Counted from the first letter of the stretch, positions 40,686 through 52,469 are shown. The stretch: 64,000 nucleotides of DNA from Nematopogon swammerdamellus (GCA_946902875.1 OX336343.1:2828754-2892753), one strand, 5' to 3'. Numbers and translations are program-made. Notes: generated by a model from the sequence alone, not told the origin.

Positions 40686-42199
40686 TAGGGCATGGATACC
40701 GGGATCCCAGTATCCCGAAACACCGGGATCCCGGATGATATTTTGCGGTATTGTCAGTACCGGTGTTGGTAATCGAATACCGGGATTTCGGTATTATGTA
40801 CGTTCAATCAAAGCGCATAATTAAAATTTTAAAGCTACGCAGCGTTGCGGCTGAAAGTATTTCTACAATTTTGTATAAAACTTATCACGACACGCCGCTC
40901 AATGCATTGGTATCGCAGTGTCATGCCGCTACAGTGCAATGTTTAAAAAAAAACATCTAGTAGAAAGAATCATATCATATTGCTGCAGTTAAAACGTCGT
41001 CACACAGCACAACATCAGGCTTGCGACACGATTGAATACATGTAGCGACCCGCGCGCTTGCATGTATGTGTGTTGCCGATAGAGGAAATTGTGAAAATGT
41101 ACAAACGGTTGTACGATGATGAGCAGCTAACGACTCAAATATCGCGACGTCAATCTACAGGTGGTGCCTTCGTCGCTACAGGAACTGAACCGATGAGTCT
41201 TGAAGATGAGCTCAACCTTTCATTGTCCACAGCAATGATGAGCGCGACAGCAGACCCTTCCGGTATGGCTGGTATCGACAATGAAGCGATCTCATCATCA
41301 GACATGAAGAGAATAGTACTCGTGGAGATGGCACTTTTTGAAAATGGAGGCGACAGGGGCAAGCATTTGTCAAAAGTATTTAATGCCCTGAAGACAATGC
41401 GACCTACAAGCGTCGATTCCGAGAGAGCATTCTCTAGTGCTGGCTATTTGTGCAGCAAGATCCGCTCTTCTCTAGCTGACCAAACATTAAATTATAGACA
41501 TGCTATGATTTTTGCGGTCCCACTTTCAAACCAACGTGCTAATAAACTTTAACTTGTTTTGCTCTCTTTTTTTTAATTATTTTAATGTGCCAAATTCTAG
41601 TATTGTTTTCTGAGGTAATTTTGTGTATTCTTTTTTTATATGTTTCATATTTTAAGTATTTGTTATTACTATACCATAGTTTACAAAACCAATTCATACC
41701 AAATAATTTATGTGTCTATGTCTAAGCCAAAGCTGGTTTTCTAAGTGATTAGTGTAAAATGTTAATTATAGAATATCATTGCGAATTACTACTGTTTTGT
41801 TATTATGTTATAGGTAATGATATAGGTAACACTACTTTTGTGTATATTTGAATAATTAAATAAACCAAACTATATTCTGTTTTATTTCTAACCTCGCTTC
41901 ATACATTTAAAAAAATTGAAAATTTACTGTCAATAATTTATCAATTAAAATTTATTCATTATCCATTTATAAATTAATTTAAACTGTTTTTGTCTTATAG
42001 ATGCATATTAAACAGTAAAGCTTCAAGTTTCAAAATATTTAAATAAGCTTGCATAAACTTACCATACAAAATTTCAACACAATTCTTAAAGTTTATGAAT
42101 TTTTTTCCGGGATCCCGAAAATACCGGGATCCCGGTATTAAGCATTCAATCGCGAAAAAAATACCGGTATTGAAAATGGGCACCGGTATCCATGCCCTA
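40686..42199 (+). mobile_element. hAT transposon relic, 1.5 kb
   Basis: It starts TAGGGCATGGATACCGG and ends with the exact inverse. Subterminal CCGGGATCCCGG motifs occur near both ends. GGACCT is repeated on both sides. It carries the hAT C-terminal dimerisation domain but not the catalytic core, so it is an internally deleted derivative. Confidence 0.8.
41058..41552 (+). pseudogene. hAT transposase C-terminal fragment
   Basis: 164 codons. Residues about 125-155 read RPTSVDSERAFSSAGYLCSK and SLADQTLN, the classic hAT dimerisation motif (SER-x-FS-x-AG). The N-terminal half is hydrophilic (EIVKMYKRLYDDEQ) and the DDE core is missing. Confidence 0.75.
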
Positions 42200-42480
42200 G
42201 GACCTACAGTTTTACACCGGTTCCGAACGGTGAAGCAGCAGGTGTAGGTATGCACGTAAATTTTTTCGTCAGAAAAAACTCATTGGTACACGCCGACCGG
42301 ATTCGAACCACGGACCTCCCGCATGAGAAGCTGATGCTCAAACCACTCGGCCACCCGCCGCTTTCGAATATGTTGCTTTCGGAATTTATGTTTTCTAGCC
42401 CCTAAACCTTATGTGATTTTTAAATTTTTTTTTTCTTGTCTTTAAGTACAGTCTAATCTACGTTCCTGTCTTTGTCGTTT

Positions 42481-42899
42481 TTCTTTAGATGAAATATACA
42501 ACACCGGAGCTAAAAAATTGTATTTCGACCGAAACAATTTGAATTTTGAATTTTTTGATGTCATGAAGTTCATTGAGCTTTATTGAGTCATCCATCACTT
42601 TAGATATTCAACAAATAAAAAAAAATTGTTGTCTGTAAAGTTGGTTTACGGACGATAGTTTTACGTGATGATGTCATAAAGTAAATCAGTTCCGGCGGAT
42701 ATTTACGATGTAAAATTAATTTAAGTACATGATAAAGATGTGATAATAACTAATAAAAAATATGAGAAAATAACGACTATTAATTTTTGTTTAATTTATA
42801 TTTAAAAAACCTACATAACGCCATCTACATGTTCAACGTTGCAACAATTACCTAACTGCTAAATCAAGTATACCGCTGGCTGAAGTATTTCATTTAATA
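42481..42899. other. AT-rich, partly repetitive
   Basis: GTTTACGGACGATAGTTTTACGTG (42645-42668) matches 13140-13165 inverted. No gene seen. Confidence 0.3.
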
Positions 42900-43328
42900 T
42901 TGACGCTAGATGTGGACGCTAGATGTCGCTCCATGAAATTCACATATGAAATTCACATACTGTTGAGAAAATTTGCAGCGATAAGAACACGGTCGATAGC
43001 CTGCGTGGATAACACGTCTGGTCAGTGGCATATCCATATCGGTATTGTCCGTGAGTCGATAGAAATTGCCAAACACGACAACTTTAACCGCGAAGACTCG
43101 TTCAAGATCTCGCCGATATGGAAGCCGGTACTGGCTACGCTGCAGTCAAGACAGAACCGAAGCGACGATGTCATAGAGCTTGACACCGTCAGCAATTTCT
43201 GTAGGTCCGAAGAAGCAAGGAACGCAGCGAATCCGGAAGTGATACCTACCCACCACTACAATTTGCGAAGCAGGCGAGCTCCTGTCAGTGACGTGCTGGC
43301 TGCCCGAGGAGCTAGCACGTCCTCTTGA
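42900..43328 (+). CDS. Possible retroelement C-terminal ORF fragment
   Basis: About 142 codons without a stop, with a Leu/Arg/Asp-rich product ending in PTHHYNLRSRRAP and a Ser-rich tail. A basic YNLRSR ending is often seen at the C-termini of retroelement polyproteins, so this may be a relic. A GC-rich stretch with TATATA and ATTGG boxes follows (43440-43570). No catalytic motif is visible. Confidence 0.25.
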   Translation: MTLDVDARCRSMKFTYEIHILLRKFAAIRTRSIACVDNTSGQWHIHIGIVRESIEIAKHDNFNREDSFKISPIWKPVLATLQSRQNRSDDVIELDTVSNFCRSEEARNAANPEVIPTHHYNLRSRRAPVSDVLAARGASTSS

Positions 43329-43635
43329 GAACGGGTCCCATAGAGGACTCGAAACGTCGAGCTGCAGCGATGCGCTCGCCATGATCGCACCGGTAAGCCG
43401 AGTTCATTATTTAACATTTAGAGAGTTTGGACATCAGGCTGTCCAATGCTTATATATGAGAAACAGCGTCGCCGAGCTCCGCGGGTAGCGGAGGAGACGG
43501 CGCGCACTCTGATTGGGTGGTATCGGGCGGTATCGCGCTCTGATTAGTTGGCAACGAATGGAATTTGTACGTTTATACAAACATCGTGTTACGCTGGCGC
43601 GGGGAAGGTCCGACGTTCTTACCTATTAAATGTTC

Positions 43636-43820
43636 TTGGTACTGGGTGTAAGATGGCCGCTTAGCAGCCTTGTCTGTCTTCTCCTCTAGTCCAGTATAGC
43701 CAGCAATCAAAAAGGGAAGTCTCCGATATGGCACCTATACCTTCTCGGAGGTGATATTGGCTGATCGGACCATGTGTTCTGGCCTCTCTGATTCAGCCAT
43801 TCATATCGGATTACATATAG
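43636..43820 (+). mobile_element. SINE-A 3' half
   Basis: GGTACTGGGTGTAAGATGGCC to TCGGATTACATATAG. Nothing recognised in 43821-44215. Confidence 0.6.
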
Positions 43821-44215
43821 AAAAAGACGAGAGGCGCGCAAGTGTCATTGGTCATAAGATCATTGGTCCGTGGCACATGTCGGCCAACATGCGGTCAGGC
43901 ATGTTCGGTCGTGAATTGCCGATTTTAGCATCGGCATTTCCTGAGCGCTGTCGGCTGCCTCATGTCAAAACGGCGTATCGACGCACAATTTGTATTATGG
44001 ATACGCCCTTTTGATACGAGTCTCCCGATGTGTGGTGTGAGCGAATAAAGTGATTCATCCTGTCAATTCAGCCAATAGGCGTGAAGGTGATAAAAATAGC
44101 GACGGGAAAACCAAACATCGGGCCATTTTGTTTTGACACTGTCGTCGTCGCGATAAGAAATGCGGTCTTGGCTTGGACTCTTGTATTAAGTATTCCGTGC
44201 TCTTGTGTCGAGCTG

Positions 44216-44917
44216 TCGAGGTTCGAATCCGGCCGACATTCACCAATAATTTTTTTTTCTGACGGAAAAATTAACATTCATACTTACCCTACACCTGCTG
44301 TTTCACGGTTCGGAACCGGTGGAAAACTGTTAGGTCCTTTCCCTTGCCTCTTACTAAGAGGTAGGCTCAAATTTTAGCTGACTGGATTGGTACCACCGTA
44401 CTGGATGTAAGATGACCGCATAGCAGACTATTGGTTGTTTTTTTTTTTTTTTTTTTTTTTTATTGAAACTGACACGGTTGGCTACATCACCTACAACATC
44501 CGTGATGTCAGCCCATAACACCGGGTTGAACTTGGTGCCACGTCAGCGCTTCCCTTCAGTCGTGCCGGCTACACTGAACTGGACGGAAAACACAAACTAT
44601 TTACATAGCCGTTTCGACCGACCTTTCATTCAGTGCGGTGGTACCAACCCGGGCGGGTTAAACCCTACCACCTAGTTATATAAGAAGGGAGTCACATCCC
44701 TTAGTCGCCTTTTACGACATGCACGGGGAGAGATGCAGTGGGGCTATTCTTTTAAAGTACCGGCCCCACACGGTACATTGGTTGTTTTCTCCTCTAGTCC
44801 AGTATAGCCAGCAATCCAAAGGGAAGTCTCTGGTATGGCACCATCTCGTAGGTGGATGGTCGGAGCATGTGCTCTGGTCCCTCTGACTCAGCCACCTATT
44901 CAGAATTACATAAAAAA
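44216..44917 (+). mobile_element. SINE-A copy split by an antisense SINE-B
   Basis: B box GGTTCGAATCC at 44220, central domain, then interruption at 44441. It resumes ATTGGTTGTTTTCTCCTC (44777) to AATTACATAAAA. Confidence 0.7.
44442..44776 (-). mobile_element. SINE-B copy with GTACCGTG head and 12-base target duplication
   Basis: Antisense, with a long T-run (poly(A) tail) at the low end. It ends exactly at GTACCGTGTGGGGCCGGTAC (inverse) at 44776. ATTGGTTGTTTT is duplicated at 44430-44441 and 44777-44788, which fixes this head as the real 5' end. Confidence 0.78.
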
Positions 44918-44924
44918 TGTCATA

Positions 44925-45095
44925 AAGTCCCAATAGAAGAAACTAAAAAGTTTATGCGCGCCATCTACCGAAAAGAGTATGAAGCATTTTAACTAATAAA
45001 TAGATGGCTTGAGTGGCGCTGACCATGACATGGCGATACGGAACCCTCGGTGCGCGAGTTCGACTCGCACTTGGATGGACGGTTTTTTTTTTATG
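44925..45095 (+). repeat. Family-D 3' part
   Basis: GTTTATGCGCGCCATCTACC to GTGCGCGAGTTCGACTCGCA. Confidence 0.55.
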
Positions 45096-45829
45096 AAACG
45101 TTGATTATGATTATTAATTACACACACACACCACCTACAATTAGGGTTGCCAGATATGTATTCCAGATAAAAAAAAAACGAACTATTTATATCAAAAGAT
45201 CCTTCAAATTTTCAAGTACAAATTAGTATGTAAGTACTCCTAGTGTAAGTACAGAGATCGAATACCCACACACACACGCACGCCCCCTTACACGCACACA
45301 CGTATACGCACACAAAAAGGTGTAAAGATCGAGGAAAAGATGGCCTTGGAGATTTCTTCCAACCAACTTGATCTCAACTCTCATGTAATATCGACTTTGA
45401 TAAGTTAGAAATAAAATAAAGTATTTTTATTTATGTTCTCCATAGTCTCTGACCTCGGATGGATATTCGATATCCGACCGGATAGTGATAAATTGGCCGG
45501 ATAGGCCAGATATCGGATAGCAAAAAGTTCCCCGACTACACATCCCTAATAAAAATAATCGTTTCTTTCTATAAAGCACTTCTGAGAATACAGACAGTCA
45601 AATGATTAGTCCTTGGCCCATGCTCCGGTGAATGAGGAAAATCGCATTTAAATTCGACCATCTGTTTATGAGCCACAAACCACATATTGACCGAGAGAGT
45701 CACTTGTATAAATAGTATTGCCATAATACAGTTGTTTTTATCTGTTGAATGTTTATTTTTTCGAACCATTACACAGAAACATCGAAACATTGCGGCGTCA
45801 TGGCCATACAGATTTGTATGAAAACAAAT
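45096..45829. other. Unassigned with (CA)n and a hAT-like terminus
   Basis: (CA)n near 45263-45315. 45470-45550 (GGATAGCAAAAAGTTCCCC, ACATCCCTA) looks like one hAT terminus without a partner. 45730-45830 is half of the 19497 MITE. Confidence 0.35.
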
Positions 45830-46032
45830 GGCCGGTACTTAATAAGAATAGCCCCACTGCATTTCTCCCCGTGCATGTCGTAAAAGCCGACTAAGGGATA
45901 AGGACAAGATGCTGTGCATAAGGGCGACAGACTAGCCACCTCTCACCTCGGCACGGTCTTTCCACCGAGTCATGCAGCAGGTGGGCCTTCGTGCCTTACT
46001 TGCTGCCTGATAGTTATCTTGTCCGAATACTT
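45830..46032 (+). repeat. Family-C element, 3' part lost
   Basis: From GGCCGGTACTTAATAAG through CTGCATTTCTCCCCGTGC to GTCCGAATACTTTG. It is cut by the tandem-array element. Confidence 0.55.
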
Positions 46033-46456
46033 TGTCGAGGGCGATACAGAGGGCGAGTCCGAAGGCCGAGCTGCGTTCAGGAAGACTTTAAATCTTCTCG
46101 AAGAAAGTAACTTCTTTGTTACTTACTTTCTTCGAAAAGGTTTATCCTCTTCCTGAACACATCTCGGCCTTCGGCCTCGCCCATAGTTACTTACTGTCTT
46201 CGAGAAGGTTTATGGTCTTCCTGAACGCAGCTCGGCCTTCGGCCTCGCCCTCTGTTACTTACTTTCTTCGGAAAGGTTATCCTCTTCCTGAACGCAACTC
46301 CGCCTTCGGCCTCAAAAAGTTACTCACTTTCTTCGAGACGGTTTATCGTTTACCTGAACCCAGCTCGCCCTTAGTTACTAGCCTGAACCCAGCTCGCCCT
46401 TAGTTTTTCCTTTGAAATACGAATTTCACGCGAGCGAAGCCGTGGGCAAAAGCTAG
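46033..46456. mobile_element. One-armed relative of the 13540-15096 element
   Basis: Several GCTCGGCCTTCGGCCTCGCC units and a terminal CACGCGAGCGAAGCCGTGGG. Confidence 0.55.
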
Positions 46457-46509
46457 TAAAAAATAAATTCTAACTCACGAATAAAAATGGATAGTTTGCA
46501 TACATAACT

Positions 46510-46770
46510 ACGAGTAGTACAATTGAACTGCGTGTAGGTAAATTCCAAACACTGAAAGTTCAATGACCTCAAAAGAAAAAGAGGACTGAATTATTTCACT
46601 GCACTCTCCAGTCTCACTGTCCATCGAGTTTTTATTACAATTTCCAACTTTTGTATGACAAAAAAACAACGGAATTTCGATATGAGTGATAAGGATTTTT
46701 TCTTCTAATAATGAGTACTTTCTATTCCTGAAGTTTCTCAAACCTATCCTGATACACCCTGTATACATCG
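46510..46770. repeat. MITE fragment with CCTATCCTGATACACCCTGTA terminus
   Basis: Matches the right half of 53640-54140. Confidence 0.45.
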
Positions 46771-46807
46771 ATGGTATTATGCACAGGTATTAGGTATTAA
46801 GTATGTA

Positions 46808-47035
46808 TTTTAACCCCCGACGCAAACAGAAGGGTGTTATAAATGTTACTTTTCAACCCCGACGCAAAACGAGCGGTGTTATAAGTTTGACGCCTCCGTC
46901 TGTCTGTGGCATCGTCGCTCCAAAACGGATGGGCTGATTTGGATGCGGTTTTTTTTAATAGATAGCTGGGTTAACAGGGATAGTTCTTAGCTATGTTTGA
47001 TGAAGATCAGGTCAGAGGATTCGAAGATCATCAGC
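46808..47035 (+). repeat. Family-E repeat
   Basis: AACCCCCGACGCAAACAGAAGG and GGGCTGATTTGGATGCGG. A second, decayed copy lies at 47570-47770. Confidence 0.5.
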
Positions 47036-47109
47036 ACTTTTCCGAAGAAGGGATCTCTGCTGTAAAATGGAAATTGAAATACTTAAGTTATTTCATAAGT
47101 GTAATACTT

Positions 47110-47452
47110 TCATACATACATACATATCACACCACACACGCTGAATCCCGACAATCGGGGTAAGCAGAGTAATCGGTGTTGTGCTGCAAGAACTCTGGTA
47201 AATTACAGCACAAAACCGACCACCACGTTTCGCAAAGTATTCGAACAAGATACAATCGATCAAGCAGCAAGTAAGGCACGAAGGCCCACCTGCTGCATGA
47301 CTCGGTGGAAGTACCGTGCCAAGGTGAGAGGCGGCGAGCCTGTCGCCCTTTAGCACGGCATCTTGTCCTTATCCCTTAGTCGCCTTTTACGACATGCACG
47401 GGGAGAGATGCAGTGGGGCTATTCTTTTTAATTACCGAACCAACACGTACCT
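47110..47452 (-). repeat. Family-C element
   Basis: A (CATA)n tail at the low end and the head (GGGGCTATTCTTTTTAATTACC) at the high end. Near full length. Confidence 0.6.
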
Positions 47453-48083
47453 AATACTTTCACTCATCGCCTTTTAGGTAAATAAACGGATATTATTACA
47501 ATTTAATTTATATACTTTACTTGTAATCTTACTTACCGAACCGAACCTAACCGTTCAAATTACGTCTCCTGAAAAGTTTGAAATAAAAGTTAAATTACAA
47601 AGTTAGAAAAACACCGATACTTCAAAAACTCTCGAAAGTAAAAAATAATAGTCCCGCTTATCTAAACAAAGGCGTCGGGGGACCTTTAACTAAGCTAGGT
47701 AATATGTTTTTACTTTTTGGAGGTTTTTGATGTGGCAGATTTTTTTTTTTATTTGTAATTTAACTTTTGATACGTATGTTTTTATAATGTTACAAGCTGT
47801 GCCCGCGGCTCCGCCCGCTCTCATATTTCACTTCACTGCTAACCTCATAAGCCATCTAGCGTGATAGTAAGTAGCCTATAGTTGATGGGAAGAATCAAGC
47901 TATCCGTAGAATTTTTTTTTTTTTTTAAAATCGGTTCAGTGGTTTTCGAGATATAAGCAGACAGACATACACTCAGACACTCAGACACTCAGACAGAAAG
48001 CAAACGTTGGATTTTATTATAGGTAAGGATTATATTGTGAGCTTATTACTTTCCTATCCTAATTGTCTGCATTATATGTACTG

Positions 48084-48156
48084 GCATCTAACATCCAGTA
48101 CGGTGGTACCAACCCAGTCGGTTACAATTCGAACCTACCACCTAGTAAGGGGCAAG
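48084..48156 (-). mobile_element. SINE-A central fragment
   Basis: ACATCCAGTACGGTGGTACC to CTAGTAAGGGGCAAG. Surrounding 47771-48250 includes the ACAAGCTGTGCCCGCGG repeat at 47794 and (CAGA)n. Confidence 0.5.
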
Positions 48157-48249
48157 CGAAAAATTGCTCTATATATCCCAATCCTGCTTGTATACATTTT
48201 CAAAATCGCTCTGAGAAAGTTTATCCGTCGGCAATGGTCAGTCAGTCAG

Positions 48250-48660
48250 TCAGCGTGTAAGCGTCCACTGCTGGACATACGCCTCTCCAATTTTCCTCCA
48301 GCCCTCCCGGCCTTCAGCGATACGGAACCACTGATTTCCGCCGGCGTGCTTGATGTCGTCGTCCCACATGGCGGGTGGTCTTCCCACACTCCGTTTTCCT
48401 GTCCACGGCCGCCAGTGTAGGACACGGTTACTCCAACGGTCATCGTCTCTTCGGCTAACGTGCCCAGCCCACTGCCACTTGAGCTTAGCCACCCGGTGTC
48501 CAATATCGACTACTTTGGTGCGTCGGCGGATTGCCTCGTTACGCACCATATCACGTAGCGATATTCCCAGCATGGCTCGCTCCATTACTCGCTGGGCAAC
48601 TTTCAACCTTTGGACAACAGCGACCGTCAGAGTCCACGTTTCGGCAATGGGAATAGGTGT
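48250..48660 (-). mobile_element. RTE-like LINE reverse-transcriptase C-terminus
   Basis: The open minus-strand frame reads KVAQRVMERAMLGISLRD, then HRVAKLKWQWAGHVSRRDD, GRPPAMWDDDI and ends WTLTR. This is the well-known C-terminal block of RTE-type endonuclease/reverse-transcriptase ORFs. The enzyme part is missing (5' truncated). Confidence 0.65.
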
Positions 48661-49195
48661 GAATGTCAGCAGATATAATTAATAATAAAAACCAATAGTA
48701 TTTAGGACATAATGTTTATTTCGTAAATTATTAGCACAATATCACGTAATAATAAAATTAATAAAAGTTTTCATGTTCTACAAATAGCGCATTATTACAT
48801 TTCTCATGCACAGGTATTAGCAATATTCAAATATTATATAAATTTAAAATCTTTGGAAAAGGCACTGTGATTGATGAGTATCTCTTTCTAATATTATCTA
48901 ATAAAAAGTGAAACACATTACCCTCCTTTGAGTTCACAGTCGGGTAAAATTGCACTAAAATAATGCACCAATATTAAATTTCCTTCCAAATTCATAATAC
49001 AGAATCACTAAGTACGTACATTATGGATAAGCTACTTTCGTGTTAAGAGTCAGTAATACCACATAATGCTCCGCATGATCCAATGTTATCAACAATACTG
49101 CAACAATAGCTCTGTAATCAATATAATATGGTGTAAAGTTGATTATTAATGCTAGGTAGGTTGGGAATGCATCCACACACTGTCGATATCCCCCT
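48661..49195. other. AT-rich unassigned sequence
   Basis: No ORF, repeat unit or splice pattern recognised. Confidence 0.3.
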
Positions 49196-49436
49196 ACTTA
49201 GGACAAATGGATCCTGTAAATATTTTATTTAATGGGTTGCCAACATGTGGCATGCACTCCCACCTGCATCCTTTCCTCCAATGTACAAGTCTGGGGTCCT
49301 TCAAACATAATGTGAAGGTGCACCTAGCCGGCCGACATGGTATTAGCAGCCGCCTTAAATATCCAAATGCCCGTGGGCACCGTCGGACTACACCTCTGCG
49401 TTAGTCTGGCGCTCGCTATATGTCGTGCTTTCCATA
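49196..49436 (+). mobile_element. Jockey/CR1-like LINE 3' fragment
   Basis: It encodes SLGSFKHNVKVHLAGRHGI, the terminal block of the ORF, and ends in CCATAAAAAAAGG. Confidence 0.5.
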
Positions 49437-49818
49437 AAAAAAGGTAAGTATTATGTTTTGTGAAAACATGATACCATAACATTTTCTTCATAGAATTACA
49501 TAGCAAAGTTACCTCCAAACCGCACAATAAAAATGCTCGTATTCAATAAATGCTTGTATCCGTTCGACAATAGTGCAGTTCAACCTAACAAAAAATAGCT
49601 TTGGCGCAAAACGACGCGAGCTGAGTGGTATTACTGACTCCTAAGTACAATTTAATATTTAAGGTCTTGCGTACTCTGAACTAATCTTGAAAGACCTTAT
49701 ATATTTACAGCGATCCATTGCTATAATATGTAAAATTCCTAATAATATCAATTTCAGATGTAATGGCTCCAGGACCTTGTCACACTCACTTGTCGACTGT
49801 CAACTGAATGTTTTTTCT

Positions 49819-49895
49819 TTTTTTTTATGGAAACTGACACGGTTGGCTACATCACCTACAACATCCGTGATGTCAGCCCATAACACCGGGTGAAC
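49819..49895 (-). mobile_element. SINE-B tail fragment
   Basis: TTATGGAAACTGACACGG to CACCGGGTGAAC. 49437-49818 holds nothing recognised. Confidence 0.55.
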
Positions 49896-50029
49896 AAGTA
49901 ATTTGACGACGTAGTCCTCTTTCGCTCGCTGTCTCGAAACACATCTATTTTGACAGTTGACAGATGGGTACTGGTGTCACATTAATCTGTTCACATTCGT
50001 GTGTGCACAAATAACCTGATTATTTCAAG

Positions 50030-50336
50030 GGATTGAAAATGTCGGCGCTCCTATTTGCCTCTCGCTCACACGGTATTGCCGTCTAAAGAAAATAAAGCAA
50101 TTGTTCCAATTGTTGGTGTTTGGCTTACAGTGGTTGGAATTCGCGGTCACTATGGTCGTAGTGAGCGCGAATTCCAACCATGGTAAGCCAAACACCAACA
50201 ATATGAATATCCATGGCAAACTAAAAGTATCAATTGTTCCAAGACAAAAATTTGCAAATAAAAAATATACTTTGCAAAAAATTTAATTTGCATGCCGACT
50301 GTACAGCTATAAAACGCCGCCATTTTCAATCCCTTT
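50030..50336. mobile_element. MITE with an internal palindrome
   Basis: GGGATTGAAAATGTCGGCG at the left and CGCCGCCATTTTCAATCCC at the right. Inside, AATTGTTGGTGTTTGGCTTA and TTGGAATTCGCG are inverted around 50148-50165. Confidence 0.6.
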
Positions 50337-50420
50337 CTTTCTTTCTTTCTTTAAATAACCAGGTTATACTATACTGCACTATACTATACTATACTTCACT
50401 TGATGATAATATTACTATTC
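50337..50420 (+). repeat. (CTTT)n and (TATAC)n tracts
   Basis: Adjacent simple repeats after the MITE. Confidence 0.6.
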
Positions 50421-50728
50421 GCAAGCCACAGCGACGTGGACGGTTGGGACATTCCAACCACACTTGGATGCGAGGTAAGCAGGTAGAACTACACCATTGT
50501 GGCCTGGCGCAGCGTCATATATTACTTAATAGTTACTTCGTAACAGATAAATCACTCCATAGAAAATGTTCCTACCTTCGGGCTTCAATAGCCTACTGCC
50601 AGGCCTTCGTCACTCGCTCAAGGTCGCGAGTTAAATGCCTACCGCTTGGCGTACCGACTAATGTACAATTAACAGTGGGCTGTCGCTATCCAGCCAGACC
50701 GGGCGTGTGGCGCTTTCGAATTTAGAAA

Positions 50729-50826
50729 ATGTCGAAATCACGTAATTATTGTGCAGTGGACGGGTGCAAAAGTCAACAGACAAATGAAAACTTGTCTTTT
50801 TTTTCATTGCCGAGAGACGAAGAAAG
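50729..50826 (+). CDS. THAP zinc-finger domain, first exon only
   Basis: ATG followed by SKSRNYCAVDGCKSQQ and ENLSFFSLPRDEE, then AG|gtaagt. The CAVDGC spacing and the F-x-LP motif match the N-terminal part of the C2CH THAP domain, which occurs in host DNA-binding proteins and at the N-terminus of P-element-type transposases. The donor is strong, but I found no continuation encoding the second Cys/His pair downstream. The exon lies between two inverted AACTACACCAT termini (near 50488 and 52918), so it may be a remnant of a P-like transposon and not a host gene. Confidence 0.55.
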
Positions 50827-51718
50827 GTAAGTATTTTGTTTAGTAGCATTTTGATTTATTTCTAGTAATTTATTTATTCTTATAGTAGGAGGTCATTGAT
50901 TTAAAATGATATTATTATATTGCCAATAACATTAGTACGCCGAACAGCGTGGTGTGTATGGCCTAATTCGTATAAGGATAATAGGTACATTGTAGATGAT
51001 CATTGATCATTAAATTTATTGATCAAACAAAACTATCACTGGAAGGTTGCACGCAATGCACGCTTCGATGTGAGAAACTAATTGTGACGCTAACGCATGC
51101 ATGAATTTGTTCGCATGAATTTGCCGTAGCTAAATATCATATCGTTGGTAGCTAGAACGATAAAAGTTGGTAGGTATCATCTTCATTTTATTCCTCACAA
51201 TAAGACAGCACAAAGACACAGCCCTTAACGCGCTGAACGGCGCGCTTTCGAGATAGAGTTACACGACAGAAAGGGAAGCGAAATGTAGGCAATTATCGTG
51301 GTTAGGCATGCAGCTCTGGGCGAGTCAATTTGTACTTTATCGCGTCGTCGCAGAGTAGCTATTTCTTTGTGAGTGTTTGTACAGAGCAGCTTCTGTACGG
51401 AGTACTCTTTTCTATTCTGTGCTACTGCTTCACGTCGCCAATCGCTGCGTGCGAAAATGTACCTTAACGATCGAGTGTAAAGTGGTTATTGCTTTGCAGC
51501 TGCGCGGTTGCGTGGGCGAGGGTCTATGTACACTTCGCGCGGCTGACGAATTTCCACTGAAATAGACCGCCGGCGGCCCGCCGGCCGGTAGGTAGTTAGC
51601 GCGCGCAAGTACATAGAGTGCGTGAGGCCTGGCGTGGCGATGCGTGTGCACATATTCGTGTGGTGGCGGGCTCGCGGCTGCGAGGCAACTGGCGGCGTGG
51701 CACAGCGCGAGTTGCAGA

Positions 51719-52148
51719 ACTACACCATCGTATCGTAGCGTGGCGCGCCCGAGACCCGCTGCACGGGGTATGGCATAGCCGACTGCCATTGTCTCCCTCT
51801 ACGGAGACAAGCCATGCTGCATCGTCATAGCCCCACTGCGACGTTGCTATCGCTTACTCGCTCTCGCTTGCCTACCGATGACAGGAGCGAGAGAGAAACA
51901 TGAAATCGCTCACCCTTTATCGGGCGACCGTCGCAATCTTCGTGTTTCTCTCCCACTCCTGTCACAGGGAGGCAAGCGAGAGCGAGTAAGCGATAGCAAC
52001 GTCGCAGTGGGGCTATGACGAAGCAGCATGGCTTGGTCTCCGTAGAGGGAGACCAATGATAGTCGGCTATGGGTATGGTGTTCTGGCGCCGATCCAAATC
52101 TTCACGTCTGCGACACGACACGCTGCGCCACGAAACGATGGTGTAGTT
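51719..52148. mobile_element. Large foldback element (about 130-base arms)
   Basis: AACTACACCATCG at the left and CGATGGTGTAGTT at the right. The arms then match almost perfectly over 51784-51912 versus 51945-52075 (for example AAGCGAGAGCGAGTAAGCGA and its inverse), with a short central loop. Confidence 0.7.
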
Positions 52149-52437
52149 ACATATACACCACACGCCATATCCCGACAATCGGGGTAAGCAGAGTAATCGG
52201 TGTTGTGCTACAAGTATTCTGGTAAATTACAGCACGACACCAACCACCACGTTTAGCAAAGTATTCGGACAAGATAACTCAGATCAGGCAGCAAGTAAGG
52301 CATGAAGGCCCACCTGCTGCACGACGCGGTGGAAACACTGTGTCAAGGTGAGAGGTGGCTAGCCTGTCGCCCTTATACACGGCATCTTGTCCTTACCCCT
52401 TAGTCGCCTTTTACGACATGCACGGGGAGAGATGCAG
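52149..52437 (-). repeat. Family-C copy with 12-base target duplication
   Basis: GATGGTGTAGTT is present on both sides (52137-52148 and 52438-52449), showing insertion by retrotransposition into the end of the foldback element. Confidence 0.7.
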
Positions 52438-52469
52438 TAGATGGTGTAGTTCTAGTCATACAAGCCTTT

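Larger units (their letters stand above)
40438..42361 (-). mobile_element. SINE-A copy split by a hAT element, itself inside repeat I
   Basis: SINE tail from 40438, interrupted after GGGAAGGGACCT (40685), resuming GGACCTACAGTTTTACACC (42200) to the tRNA head at 42361. Repeat I halves lie at 40402-40437 and 42365-42480. Confidence 0.7.
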
